Shown: positions 6,814 through 14,160, counted from the stretch's first letter. The stretch is 27,049 bases of DNA from Actinomycetota bacterium (GCA_018268695.1 JAFDWD010001125.1:1-27049), one strand, 5' to 3'. Notes: generated by a model from the sequence alone, not told the origin. Program-made: numbers and translations.

Positions 6814-7323
6814 ATGGGCTGGACCTGCGGGGCGCTCGACGGGCCGTTCAGCTCGCGCGCCGCGATCGCCTTCGACCTCGGTGAGGAGTTCGCCGGGCGG
6901 GTGATCGCGACGGCGCGCTACGGGACCGTGATCTACGCCGCCGTGCGCTCGGCCGACGGCGAGTACGTCTTCGGCCTCGTGCTGCTCGCCGAGCGACGCG
7001 ACGGTGTCCTCTGCACGAAGCCTGCCGGCGAGGACGAGGGCCCGGTCCAGGATCGCTGCCCGGCGCGGATCCTCGACCTGCTGAGCGAGCCGGTCAACGA
7101 CGGCGCGCGGGACTGGCGCCGACGCTGCCGGGCGCGGCTCGCCCGTGGCCGCCCCCGGGTCGGCCAGCGGGTCCGCTTCGCGCGGCCGCTCGCCTTCACC
7201 GACGGCAGCGAGCACGGCGTGCTCACCTGGATCGGCGGCTCGCGCTTCCGCGACGCCGAGGGACGGCCCTATCGGGTGCCCGACTGGCAGGGACTCGCCT
7301 ACGGCCTGCTCGAGGACGGCTGA
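6814..7323 (+). CDS. DUF6927-like conserved plasmid protein
   Basis: The 169-residue product begins MGWTCGALDGPF. Its later pattern is ARYGTVIYAAVRSADGEYVFGLVLL, EDEGPVQDRCPARILDLLSEPVND, and WRRRCRARLAR. This matches my memory of a family of small plasmid and phage proteins that start MGWT, carry a GP...CP..IL.LL block and then a WR..CR segment (DUF6927). No biochemical role is established for that family. The C-terminal 50 residues look like a small beta-barrel accessory segment (VGQRVRFARPLAFTDGSEHGVL). The start is fixed by ATG 6814 next to GGGGAGG. The family name is from pattern memory and should be treated as tentative. Confidence 0.7.
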   Translation: MGWTCGALDGPFSSRAAIAFDLGEEFAGRVIATARYGTVIYAAVRSADGEYVFGLVLLAERRDGVLCTKPAGEDEGPVQDRCPARILDLLSEPVNDGARDWRRRCRARLARGRPRVGQRVRFARPLAFTDGSEHGVLTWIGGSRFRDAEGRPYRVPDWQGLAYGLLEDG

Positions 7324-7357
7324 CGCCGGCCCCGGGAGCCGTCACAGGAGGTCCACG

Positions 7358-8107
7358 ATGGAACCCAGATGCCCCGAGTGCCAGAGCCCCGACATCGACC
7401 CACCCACCGGCGGGCGCCCGGAGTGGCGTTGCCGCGCATGCGGCGCCTTCTTCCCGCTGGAGGACACCCTGGTCAGCTTCGCCGAGGCCGAGGCGTTCGG
7501 CCGCCCGTCGCAGGACGAGCCGGCCTTCACCCTCGACCGCGAGGCAGCCGAGCGCGAGCTGCGCGATCCCGACGGCGTGATCGGCGCGCTCAGCCCCTAC
7601 GCCGACCCCGAGGAGCTGCGCGGCACGCTCCTCGCCGCGGTGGAGGGCGGGATCATCGAGGTCGGGAGACCCGGGGCGGGACTCCGCGTCCACGTCTCGA
7701 CCGGGGCCGAACCGCACCCGGTCCTCGTCGTCGACCCGGGCGCCGGGGTCGAACTCGCCGGTCCCGAGCTCGCCTTGCGGCCGGAGCCGGGCGAGGACCC
7801 GGTCGCCTACACGCTGCGCTGGCTGGGGCGGATCGTCGCCGACGCCCGCGCCGCCGTCGCCGGGCGCCGTGTGCCGCTACCGGGCGGCGTCTCCGCGGAT
7901 GAGCGGTCGGGTCTGCCTGGGCGCCGATACCAGGCGATCTGCTCGGCCCTCTTCGCCGACGGCACGGTCGGCGCGACCCTCGCCGAGGCCGACGCCCTCT
8001 CGCTCACCGGCGTCCTCGCCGAGATCGGCGAGCGGCTGGAGGCGGCGGGGCTCGGCCCCCAGGTGGACGCGCTCGACCTCACGGTCAGCTGGCAGGAGGG
8101 CGACTGA
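7358..8107 (+). CDS. Protein with N-terminal zinc ribbon, function unknown
   Basis: The 249-residue product opens with a zinc ribbon: Cys5/Cys8 (CPEC) and Cys25/Cys28 (CRAC). Helical and mixed segments follow without a recognised fold. It is acidic, apart from a short basic stretch around VAGRRVPLPGGV. The start is ATG 7358 behind ACAGGAGGTCCAC, a near copy of the site used at 6365. It lies only 34 bases after the 7323 stop with no hairpin element between, so it probably belongs to the same transcript as the two genes upstream. Zinc ribbons of this type commonly contact nucleic acid or transcription machinery; no evidence here says which. Confidence 0.75.
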   Translation: MEPRCPECQSPDIDPPTGGRPEWRCRACGAFFPLEDTLVSFAEAEAFGRPSQDEPAFTLDREAAERELRDPDGVIGALSPYADPEELRGTLLAAVEGGIIEVGRPGAGLRVHVSTGAEPHPVLVVDPGAGVELAGPELALRPEPGEDPVAYTLRWLGRIVADARAAVAGRRVPLPGGVSADERSGLPGRRYQAICSALFADGTVGATLAEADALSLTGVLAEIGERLEAAGLGPQVDALDLTVSWQEGD

Positions 8108-8257
8108 GGCCGCCGGCGGGCGGCGAGGTGTCCGGCCGCGGGGGCGGCCGGCGGGAGGGCCGCGCCGACGGGGAGCCGGATGCCCGCGGGGCGGTCGGAG
8201 GGGCCCCGCCCCGATGTCGGCGGAAGCGGTCGGTCGCGGGTCACGGCGTCTTCCCGT

Positions 8258-8367
8258 GGTGCTGCCGTGGGTTGTCCATGCCGGAGGCGTAGCAGACCTC
8301 CCCCGGCCGGCAGGCCGGCCTCCTCCGGCCCGCTCTGCCCGGGGCATGGACAACCCACGGCAGCACC
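8258..8367 (+). repeat. Nested inverted-repeat element, family B, copy 2, covering a start codon
   Basis: Outer arms 8258-8282 and 8343-8367 are a perfect 25-bp inverted repeat around a 60-base core. The core repeats the two family B strings (8292-8310 and 8319-8332) and can itself fold through GGCCGG/CCGGCC. The right arm contains ATG 8346, the most likely start of the next gene, so in RNA the long stem would bury the start codon. The 150 bases between the 8107 stop and this element contain no gene that I can support. Confidence 0.85.
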
Positions 8368-8666
8368 CCAAACCCACCCCTGCACAGATGACCTACCTCC
8401 GGCGGCTCCAGGAGATGACCGGCAGGTCCTTCGCCTGGCCCGAGACGCGGAGGGCGGCCAGTGGAGAGATAGCGAAGCTGAAGAAGTTCGCGCCGACGGA
8501 GTTGGACGATCGTCGCCGGGAGATCGCCCAGGTGAGGCGCGACATGACGACCCGCCGGGGCGACGGCGCGCGGGTCCGCGCCCGCGAGACGGGCGGCTAC
8601 GGATCCGGCGCCCACTGGGCCGACGACTCCGCCGAGGAGGACCGCGACCGGGGGGCGGGGCGATGA
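8346..8666 (+). CDS. DUF3072-like protein
   Basis: The 106-residue product begins MDNPRQHPKPTPAQMTYLRRLQEMTG. A PTPAQ-x-YLRRLQE...G helix followed by an A-S-G-EIAKLKKF helix is the arrangement of the small DUF3072 domain found in actinobacterial and plasmid proteins, whose role is not established. The C-terminal half is strongly charged (DDRRREIAQVRRDMTTRRGDG) and probably disordered or nucleic-acid binding. The start is uncertain: ATG 8346 lies inside a hairpin arm with only a weak GGGG upstream, and ATG 8388 is a later alternative. The stop overlaps the next ATG (ATGA). Confidence 0.68.
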   Translation: MDNPRQHPKPTPAQMTYLRRLQEMTGRSFAWPETRRAASGEIAKLKKFAPTELDDRRREIAQVRRDMTTRRGDGARVRARETGGYGSGAHWADDSAEEDRDRGAGR

Positions 8667-9049
8667 GTCCCGCCCCCGGCGAGGTCCAGGGACGGCGTCT
8701 GGAGCGTCTGGCGGCGATCGCCGACCAGCACACCGAGATGATCCACGACGAGGGCACCGCCGCCCAGCTCGCCTGCCGCGAGCCCGTCGCCCGCTACGCG
8801 GCGGTCACCTCAGAGGGCTCGGCCGAATCCATGTACTCGGCGAACGGCAACCTGATCGTCGCCGCGAGCGCCGAGGAGCTCGCCGGGCGCCTGGCGCGCG
8901 AGGTCGGCGAAGGCTGGCCGAGCCACGGTCGCGCCTGGGACCTCGACGGCGGGTGGGATCCCTGGGGCAACCTCGCCGTCGAGCACCGGGTCGAGCTGCG
9001 TCCCGCCCCCGGCCGGGACGGCGCGCCGGCGGCCGAGGTGGAGGGATGA
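8663..9049 (+). CDS. Unrecognised protein (128 residues)
   Basis: ATG 8663 overlaps the preceding stop as ATGA, behind GGGGCGGGG. The product begins MSPAPGEVQGRRLERLAAIA. It has a helical N terminus, a central strand segment (YSANGNLIVAASAEELAGRLAREV), a Trp-rich patch (GWPSHGRAWDLDGGWDPWG) and a Pro/Ala-rich tail. No domain is recognised. It is the middle gene of a three-gene coupled cluster (8346, 8663, 9046). Function unknown. Confidence 0.7.
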   Translation: MSPAPGEVQGRRLERLAAIADQHTEMIHDEGTAAQLACREPVARYAAVTSEGSAESMYSANGNLIVAASAEELAGRLAREVGEGWPSHGRAWDLDGGWDPWGNLAVEHRVELRPAPGRDGAPAAEVEG

Positions 9050-9264
9050 CGGCCGGCGTCCCCCGCCGGCTCGACCTGCTCGGCCCTCCCGCCGAGGGCT
9101 GGTGGGAGTACGGGCGCGGCGCCTCGACGGTCTGGGTCCTCGCCGAGACCGCCGAGGAGGCGGGCACGAACGCCGAGGCGCAGCTGCGCGACCTCGGCGC
9201 CCCGCTGGGCCTGCACCCGAGCTTCATGGCGATGTGTCGGGCCGCGGGGCGAGGGCGGCGTTGA
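9046..9264 (+). CDS. Small unrecognised protein (72 residues)
   Basis: ATG 9046 overlaps the previous stop (ATGA). The product begins MTAGVPRRLDLLGPPAEGWW and contains WEYGRGASTVWVLAETAEEA. It is compact, with no cysteine motif. Its last 41 bases overlap the 3' end of the convergent imuB-like gene on the other strand. Function unknown. Confidence 0.6.
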   Translation: MTAGVPRRLDLLGPPAEGWWEYGRGASTVWVLAETAEEAGTNAEAQLRDLGAPLGLHPSFMAMCRAAGRGRR

Positions 9265-10521
9265 CCTCGCGCTCCCGGCGCCGCCGCGCACGGCGCTCGG
9301 CCGAGAAGGGGACGAGCGCCGACGACGCCTCCGGCACGTGGGAGTCGGGTTTGACCTCGACGAGGTCGAGGATCGCCTCGGGGCCCTGCAACGCCCGCAA
9401 TTCGCGGATCGCCTGCTCAAGGCGCCCCTCGCCCTCGCGCACGCCGGTGTCGGGCAGCCGCAGCTGGTCGGAGTCGGCCGGGCCGAGCGAGGTCGCCCGC
9501 AGGGCGAGGAGGACGGGCGGCCCGGGCAGCTCCTCCAGCCGGCGCGCGAGCAGCGGGCCGATCGCCGCCGCCTAGGCGCTCGGTCGGCCGAGCGCCTGCG
9601 CCACGGACCAGCTGCCGCCCGAGTCGAGACGCGCCGAGAGCCGCACGGCGAGGAGCGTCCGCCGGCGGCGCTCGGGCCGCGCCAGCAGACGCTCGACCAG
9701 CAGCCCGAGGGCGTGCTCGAGCTGGGCCCCGGCGGCGCCGCCGTCGGGCAGCTCGAGCGCCTCGGCGAGCTCCTCGCGCACCTCGCGCGGGCGCAGCCCG
9801 CGGTCCTCGCCGCGGGCGATCCGCAGGGCGGAGAGTCCGAGCCGGCCGAAACGGTCGGCGAGCTGATCGGGGCCGAGGTCGGCGAGCGCCCCGAGCGTCC
9901 GGACCCCGAGCCGCTCCAGCTTCTCGACCAGGCCGACCGCCTCCTCGTCGGGGAGCCCGGGGCCGATCGCGAGCGCGGTGACCGGCAACGGCGCAGGAAC
10001 CCGCAGAGCGCGCCCTGTCCGACGATCCGCTCCCCCTCCGCGGCGATCCCCACCGCGAGCCGGCGGTCGACGACGGCCGCGACGAAGGAGGCGAAGCGGC
10101 TCGGGGCGGCGGCGCTCCGCACGCGCAGCGGCATCGCCCGCCTCGCCGCGGCGAGGACGCCGGCGACGTCGGTGTGGTGCAGGCGCAGGAGGCCCGCCGG
10201 CGCGAAGAAGGCCTCGCCCGGGCGGCCCGGCTCGACCGCCGCGCCGAGCGCCTCGAGCCGCGCCAGCACGCGCGCCCAGAGCTCCTCGGCGGCCAGCGGG
10301 TCGGGCACCGCCAGGCGCAGGACGGGACAGCGGGCGAGCGCCTGCGCCCGCGACATGCCGGCCGCGATGCCGCGGGCTTCGGCCCGCCAGGAGGCCTCGA
10401 TCACCGTGGCGTTCGCGCCGCCGCCGCGGAGCAGCACGAGCGGCTCCTCCGCCACCCGCCGCGGGCCGCAGGAGGCGACGAGGGCGAAGCGGGGGATGGC
10501 GACACAGGCGATCTCGCTCAT
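9224..10521 (-). pseudogene. ImuB-like Y-family DNA polymerase, broken by a frameshift and an in-frame stop
   Basis: From ATG 10521 the frame reads MSEIACVAIPRFALVASCGP and continues like a Y-family polymerase to GALCGFLR near 9992. There the coding frame shifts by one: restoring a C in CTGCGCCGTTGCC yields LRPLPVTALAIGPGLPDEEA and the helix-hairpin-helix region (LERLGVRTLGALADLGPDQLADRFGRLGL). That frame meets a TAG at 9572-9574. The same frame then continues as a plausible C terminus (LPGPPVLLALRATSLGPADS ... ILDLVEVKPDSHVPE) to 9224. The positions of the usual catalytic carboxylates are replaced (CVAIPRFA, PGEAFFAP), as in ImuB, a non-catalytic partner in SOS mutagenesis. QLRLP after the TAG resembles a clamp-binding site. 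A LexA box sits at its start. Two lesions suggest decay, or sequencing error. Confidence 0.8.
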
Positions 10522-10522
10522 G

Positions 10523-10536
10523 CGAACACATGTTCG
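10523..10536 (-). promoter_or_regulatory. LexA (SOS) box of the imuB-like gene
   Basis: CGAACACATGTTCG matches the actinobacterial/Gram-positive LexA operator CGAAC-N4-GTTCG with both half-sites perfect. It ends one base before the ATG at 10521 on the minus strand, with a TATACG -10-like string immediately beyond it. LexA binding here would block transcription until DNA damage or single-stranded DNA activates RecA. SOS control of ImuB-type polymerases is established in this group; its operation here is inferred. Confidence 0.88.
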
Positions 10537-10609
10537 TATAGCACGGTCGGCCACCGGGCGCCCGCCCTCGCCGCGACGACGGGCCGCGGCCGTTCCCGCC
10601 GCCCCTTTC

Positions 10610-10683
10610 CCGTGGGCGGGCGACGCCTCCCGATCCTCGCACGGCTGCGCCGTGCATCCGGTCGGCGAGTCGCCCGCCCACGG
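10610..10683 (+). repeat. Nested inverted-repeat element, family A, copy 4
   Basis: Outer arms 10610-10624 (CCGTGGGCGGGCGAC) and 10669-10683 are a perfect 15-bp inverted repeat. The core hairpin GCACGGC-TGC-GCCGTGC at 10639-10655 is identical to that at 257-273, including a shared GATCCT just upstream. The arms of those two copies are different sequences. The element ends 30 bases before ATG 10714, with CGAGGAGG between. Confidence 0.85.
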
Positions 10684-10713
10684 GGGGCGGGCCGAGACCG
10701 CGAGGAGGACGTC

Positions 10714-11640
10714 ATGGCGAAGAGGAGAGGTTCCCGCCGCGCCCGGTCGAGCGAGGCCGAGCGGGCCGCGAGGAGGGCCGAGGACCGGCGCCGCATGGCC
10801 GCGGCGGTGCAGGAGCTACGCAGCAGCGAGGGCTGGCGCCGCTGGCTCGAGGTGCGGCGCCACTTCCACACCTACTCGTGGCGCAACCAGCTGCTGATCG
10901 CCCACCAGCGACCCGGCGCCACCAGGGTCGCCGGCTTCAAGCGCTGGCTGGGGCTCGGCTACTGCGTGCGGCGCGGCGAGCACGGGATCCGCATCTGGAA
11001 GCACTGCGACCCTTCGAAGGAGGCGATCCGGCGCTGGCGCGCGGCGGGCGCCGACCCCGACACCGAGCCCGAGGGCTTCTACATGACGGTCGCGGTCTTC
11101 GACCGCTCCCAGGTCGACCCGTTGCCGGACTTCGACGGCGAGCGGGTCGAGCTCGACCCGCCGATCGTGCCGGTCTCCGGGGATTCGCTCGCCCACCTGA
11201 TCGACCCCCTGGTCGCCTTCGCCGCCTCGATCGGCTCGCGCGTCGACTTCGTCCCGATCCAGGGCTCCGCCACCGGTGCCTACAGCCCGACGACCCTCGC
11301 GATCACGGTCGACGGCGTCTGCGCCAACGCGCGCGTGAAGACGCTCCTTCACGAGCTCGCCCACGCGCTCGTCCGCCGCGACCGCGCCGAGGGCGATCCC
11401 GAGCTCGGCTACGGCGAGGAGGAGGTGGTTGTCGAGAGCGTCGCCTTCGGCGTCTGCGCCGCGGTAGGCCTCGAGACGGCCGGCTTCTCGGTCCCCTACG
11501 TCGCGAGCTGGGGAGAGGGTGGGGAGATCGAGCGCTTCGCGCAGATGATCGACCGGCTCGCCCGCCGGCTCGAGGAGGCGGTCCTTCCGGTGGACCGACC
11601 GGCCGGCGCCGACGAGGAGATGGCGGCGGGCGTCGGCTGA
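10714..11640 (+). CDS. ardC: ArdC-type antirestriction protein/zinc metalloprotease
   Basis: The 308-residue product has the two-part plan of ArdC-like plasmid proteins. The N-terminal half is like the ArdC single-stranded-DNA-binding domain (RRHFHTYSWRNQLLIAHQRP ... VAGFKRWLGLGYCVRRGEHGIRIWKH). The C-terminal half is a zincin with HELAH at His213-Glu214-His217 and a downstream VVVESVAFGVC helix that could supply the third ligand. ArdC of broad-host-range plasmids helps incoming DNA survive restriction in the recipient. The start is ATG 10714 behind CGAGGAGG; the first 30 residues are very basic. It stands alone between two hairpin elements, as expected of an early leading-region gene. Family assignment is firm; the antirestriction role is inferred by homology. 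Confidence 0.88.
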   Translation: MAKRRGSRRARSSEAERAARRAEDRRRMAAAVQELRSSEGWRRWLEVRRHFHTYSWRNQLLIAHQRPGATRVAGFKRWLGLGYCVRRGEHGIRIWKHCDPSKEAIRRWRAAGADPDTEPEGFYMTVAVFDRSQVDPLPDFDGERVELDPPIVPVSGDSLAHLIDPLVAFAASIGSRVDFVPIQGSATGAYSPTTLAITVDGVCANARVKTLLHELAHALVRRDRAEGDPELGYGEEEVVVESVAFGVCAAVGLETAGFSVPYVASWGEGGEIERFAQMIDRLARRLEEAVLPVDRPAGADEEMAAGVG

Positions 11641-11668
11641 GCGCCGGCGGCTCCTCCTCCCATCCAGG

Positions 11669-11739
11669 CGCCGGGGGCCGATCGCCGGATTCTCGCACGC
11701 TCCGCGTGCGGCCGGGCGACACCGGCCCCGCATCCGGCG
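11669..11739 (+). repeat. Nested inverted-repeat element, family A, copy 5 (imperfect arms)
   Basis: The core hairpin GCACGC-TCC-GCGTGC lies at 11695-11709 after GGATTCTC (compare GATCCTC). GGGGCCG at 11674-11680 pairs with CGGCCCC at 11723-11729. Further out, CGCCG at 11669-11673 can pair with CGGCG at 11735-11739 across a five-base bulge. The element precedes ATG 11764 with its GAAGGAGG. Confidence 0.65.
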
Positions 11740-11763
11740 GGGCCCGCACGAAGGAGGCCCGAG

Positions 11764-11970
11764 ATGGCCGAGACCCTGCTCCACCCGACCACGCGGAGCA
11801 TCCCCGAGCGCCTCGCGGCGCTGGGTCCGGGTGGGCGCCTCGGCGCCTACGAGGACGGCGGGCTGAGCCTCGCCGAGCTCCACACCTGGGCGGCGCTATG
11901 GCCGGAGGAGGTGCCGCTCGTCAACGGGGAGCTGCCCTGGATCGTCGCGACCCTCGCCGATCTCGAGTGA
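11764..11970 (+). CDS. Small unrecognised protein (68 residues)
   Basis: A strong GAAGGAGG precedes ATG 11764. The product begins MAETLLHPTTRSIPERLAAL and ends in an acidic segment (PLVNGELPWIVATLADLE). It is soluble and compact, with no cysteine or membrane segment and no recognised family. It forms its own one-gene unit between ardC and ssb, with hairpin elements on both sides. Its position in a likely leading region makes a role in establishment or anti-defence conceivable but unproven. Confidence 0.65.
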   Translation: MAETLLHPTTRSIPERLAALGPGGRLGAYEDGGLSLAELHTWAALWPEEVPLVNGELPWIVATLADLE

Positions 11971-11987
11971 GGGCGGATCGAGGGCGG

Positions 11988-12028
11988 ACCCGGTGCAAGG
12001 TGGCGACTCACCGGCCAACGTCTGCATG
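11988..12028 (+). promoter_or_regulatory. Spaced motif shared with the relaxase leader, copy upstream of ssb
   Basis: ACCCGGTGCAAGG (11988-12000), GGCCAAC (12013-12019) and GCATG (12024-12028) occur here with exactly the same spacing as at 15107-15147, where the final ATG is the relaxase start. Here the ATG at 12026 opens a frame that runs into ssb but has no coding character. Role unknown: promoter, protein-binding site or duplicated leader. Confidence 0.5.
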
Positions 12029-12031
12029 TCC

Positions 12032-12176
12032 GCGACCCCGGAGAGGCGTCCCGATCGACTCCCACCAGGGTGGCACGAGCCGGGCGCGCTGCGGCCCCGC
12101 AGGCGGGGCTCCCTCACCTCCGACATCCGTCTCCGGCTCGCTCCGCGCGCCCGGTCACGCGCCCTACCTGGGGTCG
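12032..12176 (+). repeat. Nested inverted repeats upstream of ssb (not family A, B or C)
   Basis: Three nested pairs fill most of the 238-base gap before ssb. CGACCCC at 12032-12038 pairs with GGGGTCG at 12170-12176. CCGGGCGCGC at 12080-12089 pairs with 12145-12154. A tight inner hairpin, GCCCCGC-AG-GCGGGGC, lies at 12094-12109. The layout resembles the other elements, but the core sequence is different. The GAAGGAGG of ssb follows about 20 bases later. Confidence 0.5.
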
Positions 12177-12208
12177 TCAACCGAACCACCTCTCGAAGGA
12201 GGCACCAA

Positions 12209-12667
12209 ATGGCAGCGAGCAACGTCAACGTCGTGGTCATCACCGGAAACCTGACCAAGGACCCCGAGCTGCGTAGCACCGGCGGCGGGACCTCGGTCTG
12301 CGAGATGCGGGTCGCCGTCAACAGCCGGCGCAAGAACGGCCAGACCGGCCAGTGGGAGGACAAGCCGAACTACTTCAACGTCGTCGTCTTCGGAGGGCTG
12401 GCCGACAACTGCGCGGAGTACCTGGCGAAGGGTCGCCCGGCGGCGATCGAGGGCCGGCTCGACTGGCGTGAGTGGGAGGCCAAAGACGGCAGCGGCAAAC
12501 GCCAGGCGGTGCAGATCATCGCCAACACCGTCCAGTTCCTCGGCTCGCGCGAGGGCGCCTCCGACGGCAAGGGTGCGAGCCGGTCCTCCGATGTACCGGC
12601 GGACGATTCGGACTTCGGCCCGGTCGCGGTCGGAGGCGGCGGCGGGGAAGACGACATCCCGTTCTAG
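12209..12667 (+). CDS. ssb: Single-stranded DNA-binding protein
   Basis: The 152-residue product is a typical SSB. An N-terminal OB fold (NVVVITGNLTKDPELRSTGG ... FNVVVFGGLADNCAEYLAKG, RPAAIEGRLDWREWE) is followed by a glycine- and acid-rich tail ending DDIPF, the tip that recruits replication and repair partners. SSB coats single-stranded DNA; a plasmid-borne copy is a hallmark of conjugative leading regions, where it can cover the incoming strand and dampen the SOS response. The start is ATG 12209 behind GAAGGAGG. An in-frame upstream ATG at 12026 would add a basic, low-complexity extension and is rejected. A strong terminator follows, so ssb is probably a single-gene transcript. Confidence 0.95.
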   Translation: MAASNVNVVVITGNLTKDPELRSTGGGTSVCEMRVAVNSRRKNGQTGQWEDKPNYFNVVVFGGLADNCAEYLAKGRPAAIEGRLDWREWEAKDGSGKRQAVQIIANTVQFLGSREGASDGKGASRSSDVPADDSDFGPVAVGGGGGEDDIPF

Positions 12668-12686
12668 TCTTCGACCTTCTCCCGCC

Positions 12687-12718
12687 AGGGCCCGGTGCGA
12701 AAGCGCCGGGCCCTTTTT
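12687..12718 (+). terminator. Rho-independent terminator of ssb
   Basis: A 12-bp stem (AGGGCCCGGTGC at 12687-12698 with 12703-12714, one T-G wobble) is capped by a GAAA tetraloop at 12699-12702 and runs straight into TTTTT. It starts 20 bases after the ssb stop. It is the only classical hairpin-plus-T-run terminator I find in the plus-strand array. Confidence 0.92.
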
Positions 12719-12769
12719 CTTATGTCGGGTCGGGCCGGGGTCCTCCCATGAGCTCGGCGCTCGCGGAGT

Positions 12770-12897
12770 CTCCTGCCGACTTTCCGCATCGTAGCCCGGG
12801 CCTCGCCGCGCGCAAGGTCGCTGCGCTCCCTTTCCCTCGCTGGCGCTCGGTGCGCGCGGCTCGGTCCCGGGCTTCTTCGCTTCCAAGTCGGCAGGAG
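12770..12897 (+). repeat. Nested inverted-repeat element, family C, copy 1
   Basis: Outer arms 12770-12782 (CTCCTGCCGACTT) and 12885-12897 form a perfect 13-bp inverted repeat. A second pair, GCCCGGG at 12794-12800 and CCCGGGC at 12867-12873, lies inside. The core at 12809-12856 (CGCGCAAGG ... CTCGGTGCGCG) recurs with small changes at 14539-14581. The element ends 29 bases before ATG 12927, ahead of AAAAGGAG. Confidence 0.8.
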
Positions 12898-12926
12898 GCC
12901 GAGCGAGCGAGAAAAGGAGCGATCAG

Positions 12927-13400
12927 ATGGCAGAGAAGACGAAGACGAGTCGGCAGACGAAGGAGCGCGGCCCGGTGTTGCGGACGTTCGCGCTGGCGCC
13001 GATCTGCGGGATCTCACGATGGCGGGAACTGGACGACGGGATCGGGGTCTGCAGGATCACCGTGATCGGGAATCCTCCCGGTCCGGCGAGCAGCCCGCCC
13101 AAGATCACCTTCTACGTCAAGGACGGCGGCTACCCCGAGGCCGGCCGGCCGCTGCGGGCCGACGAAGCCAGGAGGTGCGCGGCGGCCCTCCACGTCGGCG
13201 ACGTGGTCGAGCTGATCGGCGACGTGGGACCGGAGCGCGAAGGCGCCCGGCGCCAGGAGGTGGTCGTGACCGAGCCGGTGAAGCTGAAGGAGCGTGCGCC
13301 GGTCGAGGAGGACGACCCCGGGCAGGAGCAGGGCACCGACCCCGCCGGCGGCGCGGACGTCGGCGCCGGCGATCCTCTCCCGGCGGCGGTGGCCGCATGA
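12927..13400 (+). CDS. Unrecognised protein (157 residues), possibly OB-fold-like
   Basis: The start is ATG 12927 behind AAAAGGAG. A basic leader (MAEKTKTSRQTKERG) precedes a strand-rich domain: GVCRITVIGNPPGPA, KITFYVKDGG, HVGDVVELIGDVGPE and RQEVVVTEPVKLKER. This series of strands with GD.V...G resembles a single OB-type barrel, which would suit nucleic-acid binding after ssb, but I cannot assign a family. The tail is acidic, Gly/Pro-rich and probably disordered. The stop overlaps the next ATG (ATGA), opening a four-gene coupled cluster (12927-14495). Confidence 0.68.
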   Translation: MAEKTKTSRQTKERGPVLRTFALAPICGISRWRELDDGIGVCRITVIGNPPGPASSPPKITFYVKDGGYPEAGRPLRADEARRCAAALHVGDVVELIGDVGPEREGARRQEVVVTEPVKLKERAPVEEDDPGQEQGTDPAGGADVGAGDPLPAAVAA

Positions 13401-13804
13401 GCGCCGCCGCCTCCCCGGAGGGCGTCATCTACCTGATCCATCTGGACGGCGGCCTGTGGGTCCGCGACGGGCGCGACGGCCCGGTGCTCGCGACCCACTA
13501 CCTCGGTTGGACGCCCGAGCTTGCGCGGCGGATCGAAGAACATGCGCGAGGGCGGGGAAGCGCCTTCATGGCGGAGGTCGCCCGGCGCGGCATCACCTGG
13601 AGGGTGGCGCGTTGCTGGTCGGGCACCCGCCGCGACGAGCGCCGGATCAAGCGCCAGCGCAACGCGCCCGAGTTCTGCCCGTGCTGCGAGCGGGCGGGGC
13701 GCAACCATCGGCGGCTCCGCCGGGCGGTCGGCCTGGTGGAGACCTATCGCGATGCGGTGCCTGGATCGGCGTCGACGGCGCCGGTCGCGGGGGGTGTGGC
13801 ATGA
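13397..13804 (+). CDS. GIY-YIG-like nuclease-fold protein
   Basis: The 135-residue product carries the layout of small GIY-YIG domains. IYLIHLD at 11-17 replaces GIY, HYLGWT at 34-39 replaces YIG, and then come Arg44/Arg45, EEHARGRG, and a helix with DERRIKRQRNAPEFCPCC containing a candidate catalytic Glu and a CPCC pair. Actinobacterial plasmids carry similar proteins with a VYL...HY.GW pattern. If active it would be a single-domain nuclease; the substrate is unknown, and the departure from strict GIY/YIG leaves activity uncertain. It is coupled on both sides by ATGA overlaps to an OB-like protein and a SLOG-family protein. Confidence 0.72.
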   Translation: MSAAASPEGVIYLIHLDGGLWVRDGRDGPVLATHYLGWTPELARRIEEHARGRGSAFMAEVARRGITWRVARCWSGTRRDERRIKRQRNAPEFCPCCERAGRNHRRLRRAVGLVETYRDAVPGSASTAPVAGGVA

Positions 13805-14160
13805 ACACCCGTCACGCCCCGCCCCGGGTGGTCCTCTTCTCCGGCTCGCGCCGGTGGGGCGACCCCGAGCCGGTCTGCCGCGACCTCGACTCCCTCCCGG
13901 CCGGCTCCGTGGTGATCGAGGGAGGCGCACCCGGCCTCGACTCCATCGTCCGTCGGGAGGCCCCGATTCGCGGCCTCCACGTCGCCACGGTCCCGGCGCT
14001 CTGGGACCACTTCGGGAAGCCGGCCGGTTACCGACGCAACGAGGCGATGCTGCTCCTCCGCCCGGAGGAACTGTTCGCCTACCCGCTCGGCGACTCGCCC
14101 GGCACCCGGCACATGATCCGCGCCGCCGAGGCCGAGTGCATCCACGTGCGGGAGCCATGA
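13801..14160 (+). CDS. YspA/DUF2493 (SLOG superfamily) protein
   Basis: The 119-residue product begins with VVLFSGSRRWGDPEPV. It continues to VVIEGGAPGLDSIVRREA, and then AGYRRNEAMLL. These are the nucleotide-binding Rossmann-like signatures of the YspA-like SLOG family (GSR near the N terminus, EGGA.G.D...). SLOG proteins bind nucleotide-derived ligands, and some act as sensors in defence systems. The ATG overlaps the preceding stop, and the stop overlaps the next ATG, so it is made with the GIY-YIG-like and DUF4326 proteins. Ligand and role in this element are unknown. Confidence 0.82.
   Translation: MNTRHAPPRVVLFSGSRRWGDPEPVCRDLDSLPAGSVVIEGGAPGLDSIVRREAPIRGLHVATVPALWDHFGKPAGYRRNEAMLLLRPEELFAYPLGDSPGTRHMIRAAEAECIHVREP

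Noticed and set aside
7145..7357. Upstream extension of the zinc-ribbon gene that starts at 7358
   Set aside because: The extension lies entirely within the preceding gene in another frame and is Ser/Arg/Pro-rich; ATG 7358 has a perfect ribosome site and the zinc ribbon begins right after it.
12026..12208. N-terminal extension of SSB from ATG 12026
   Set aside because: The extension is basic and low complexity, spans several inverted repeats and lacks a ribosome site; ATG 12209 has a strong GAAGGAGG and matches usual SSB starts.
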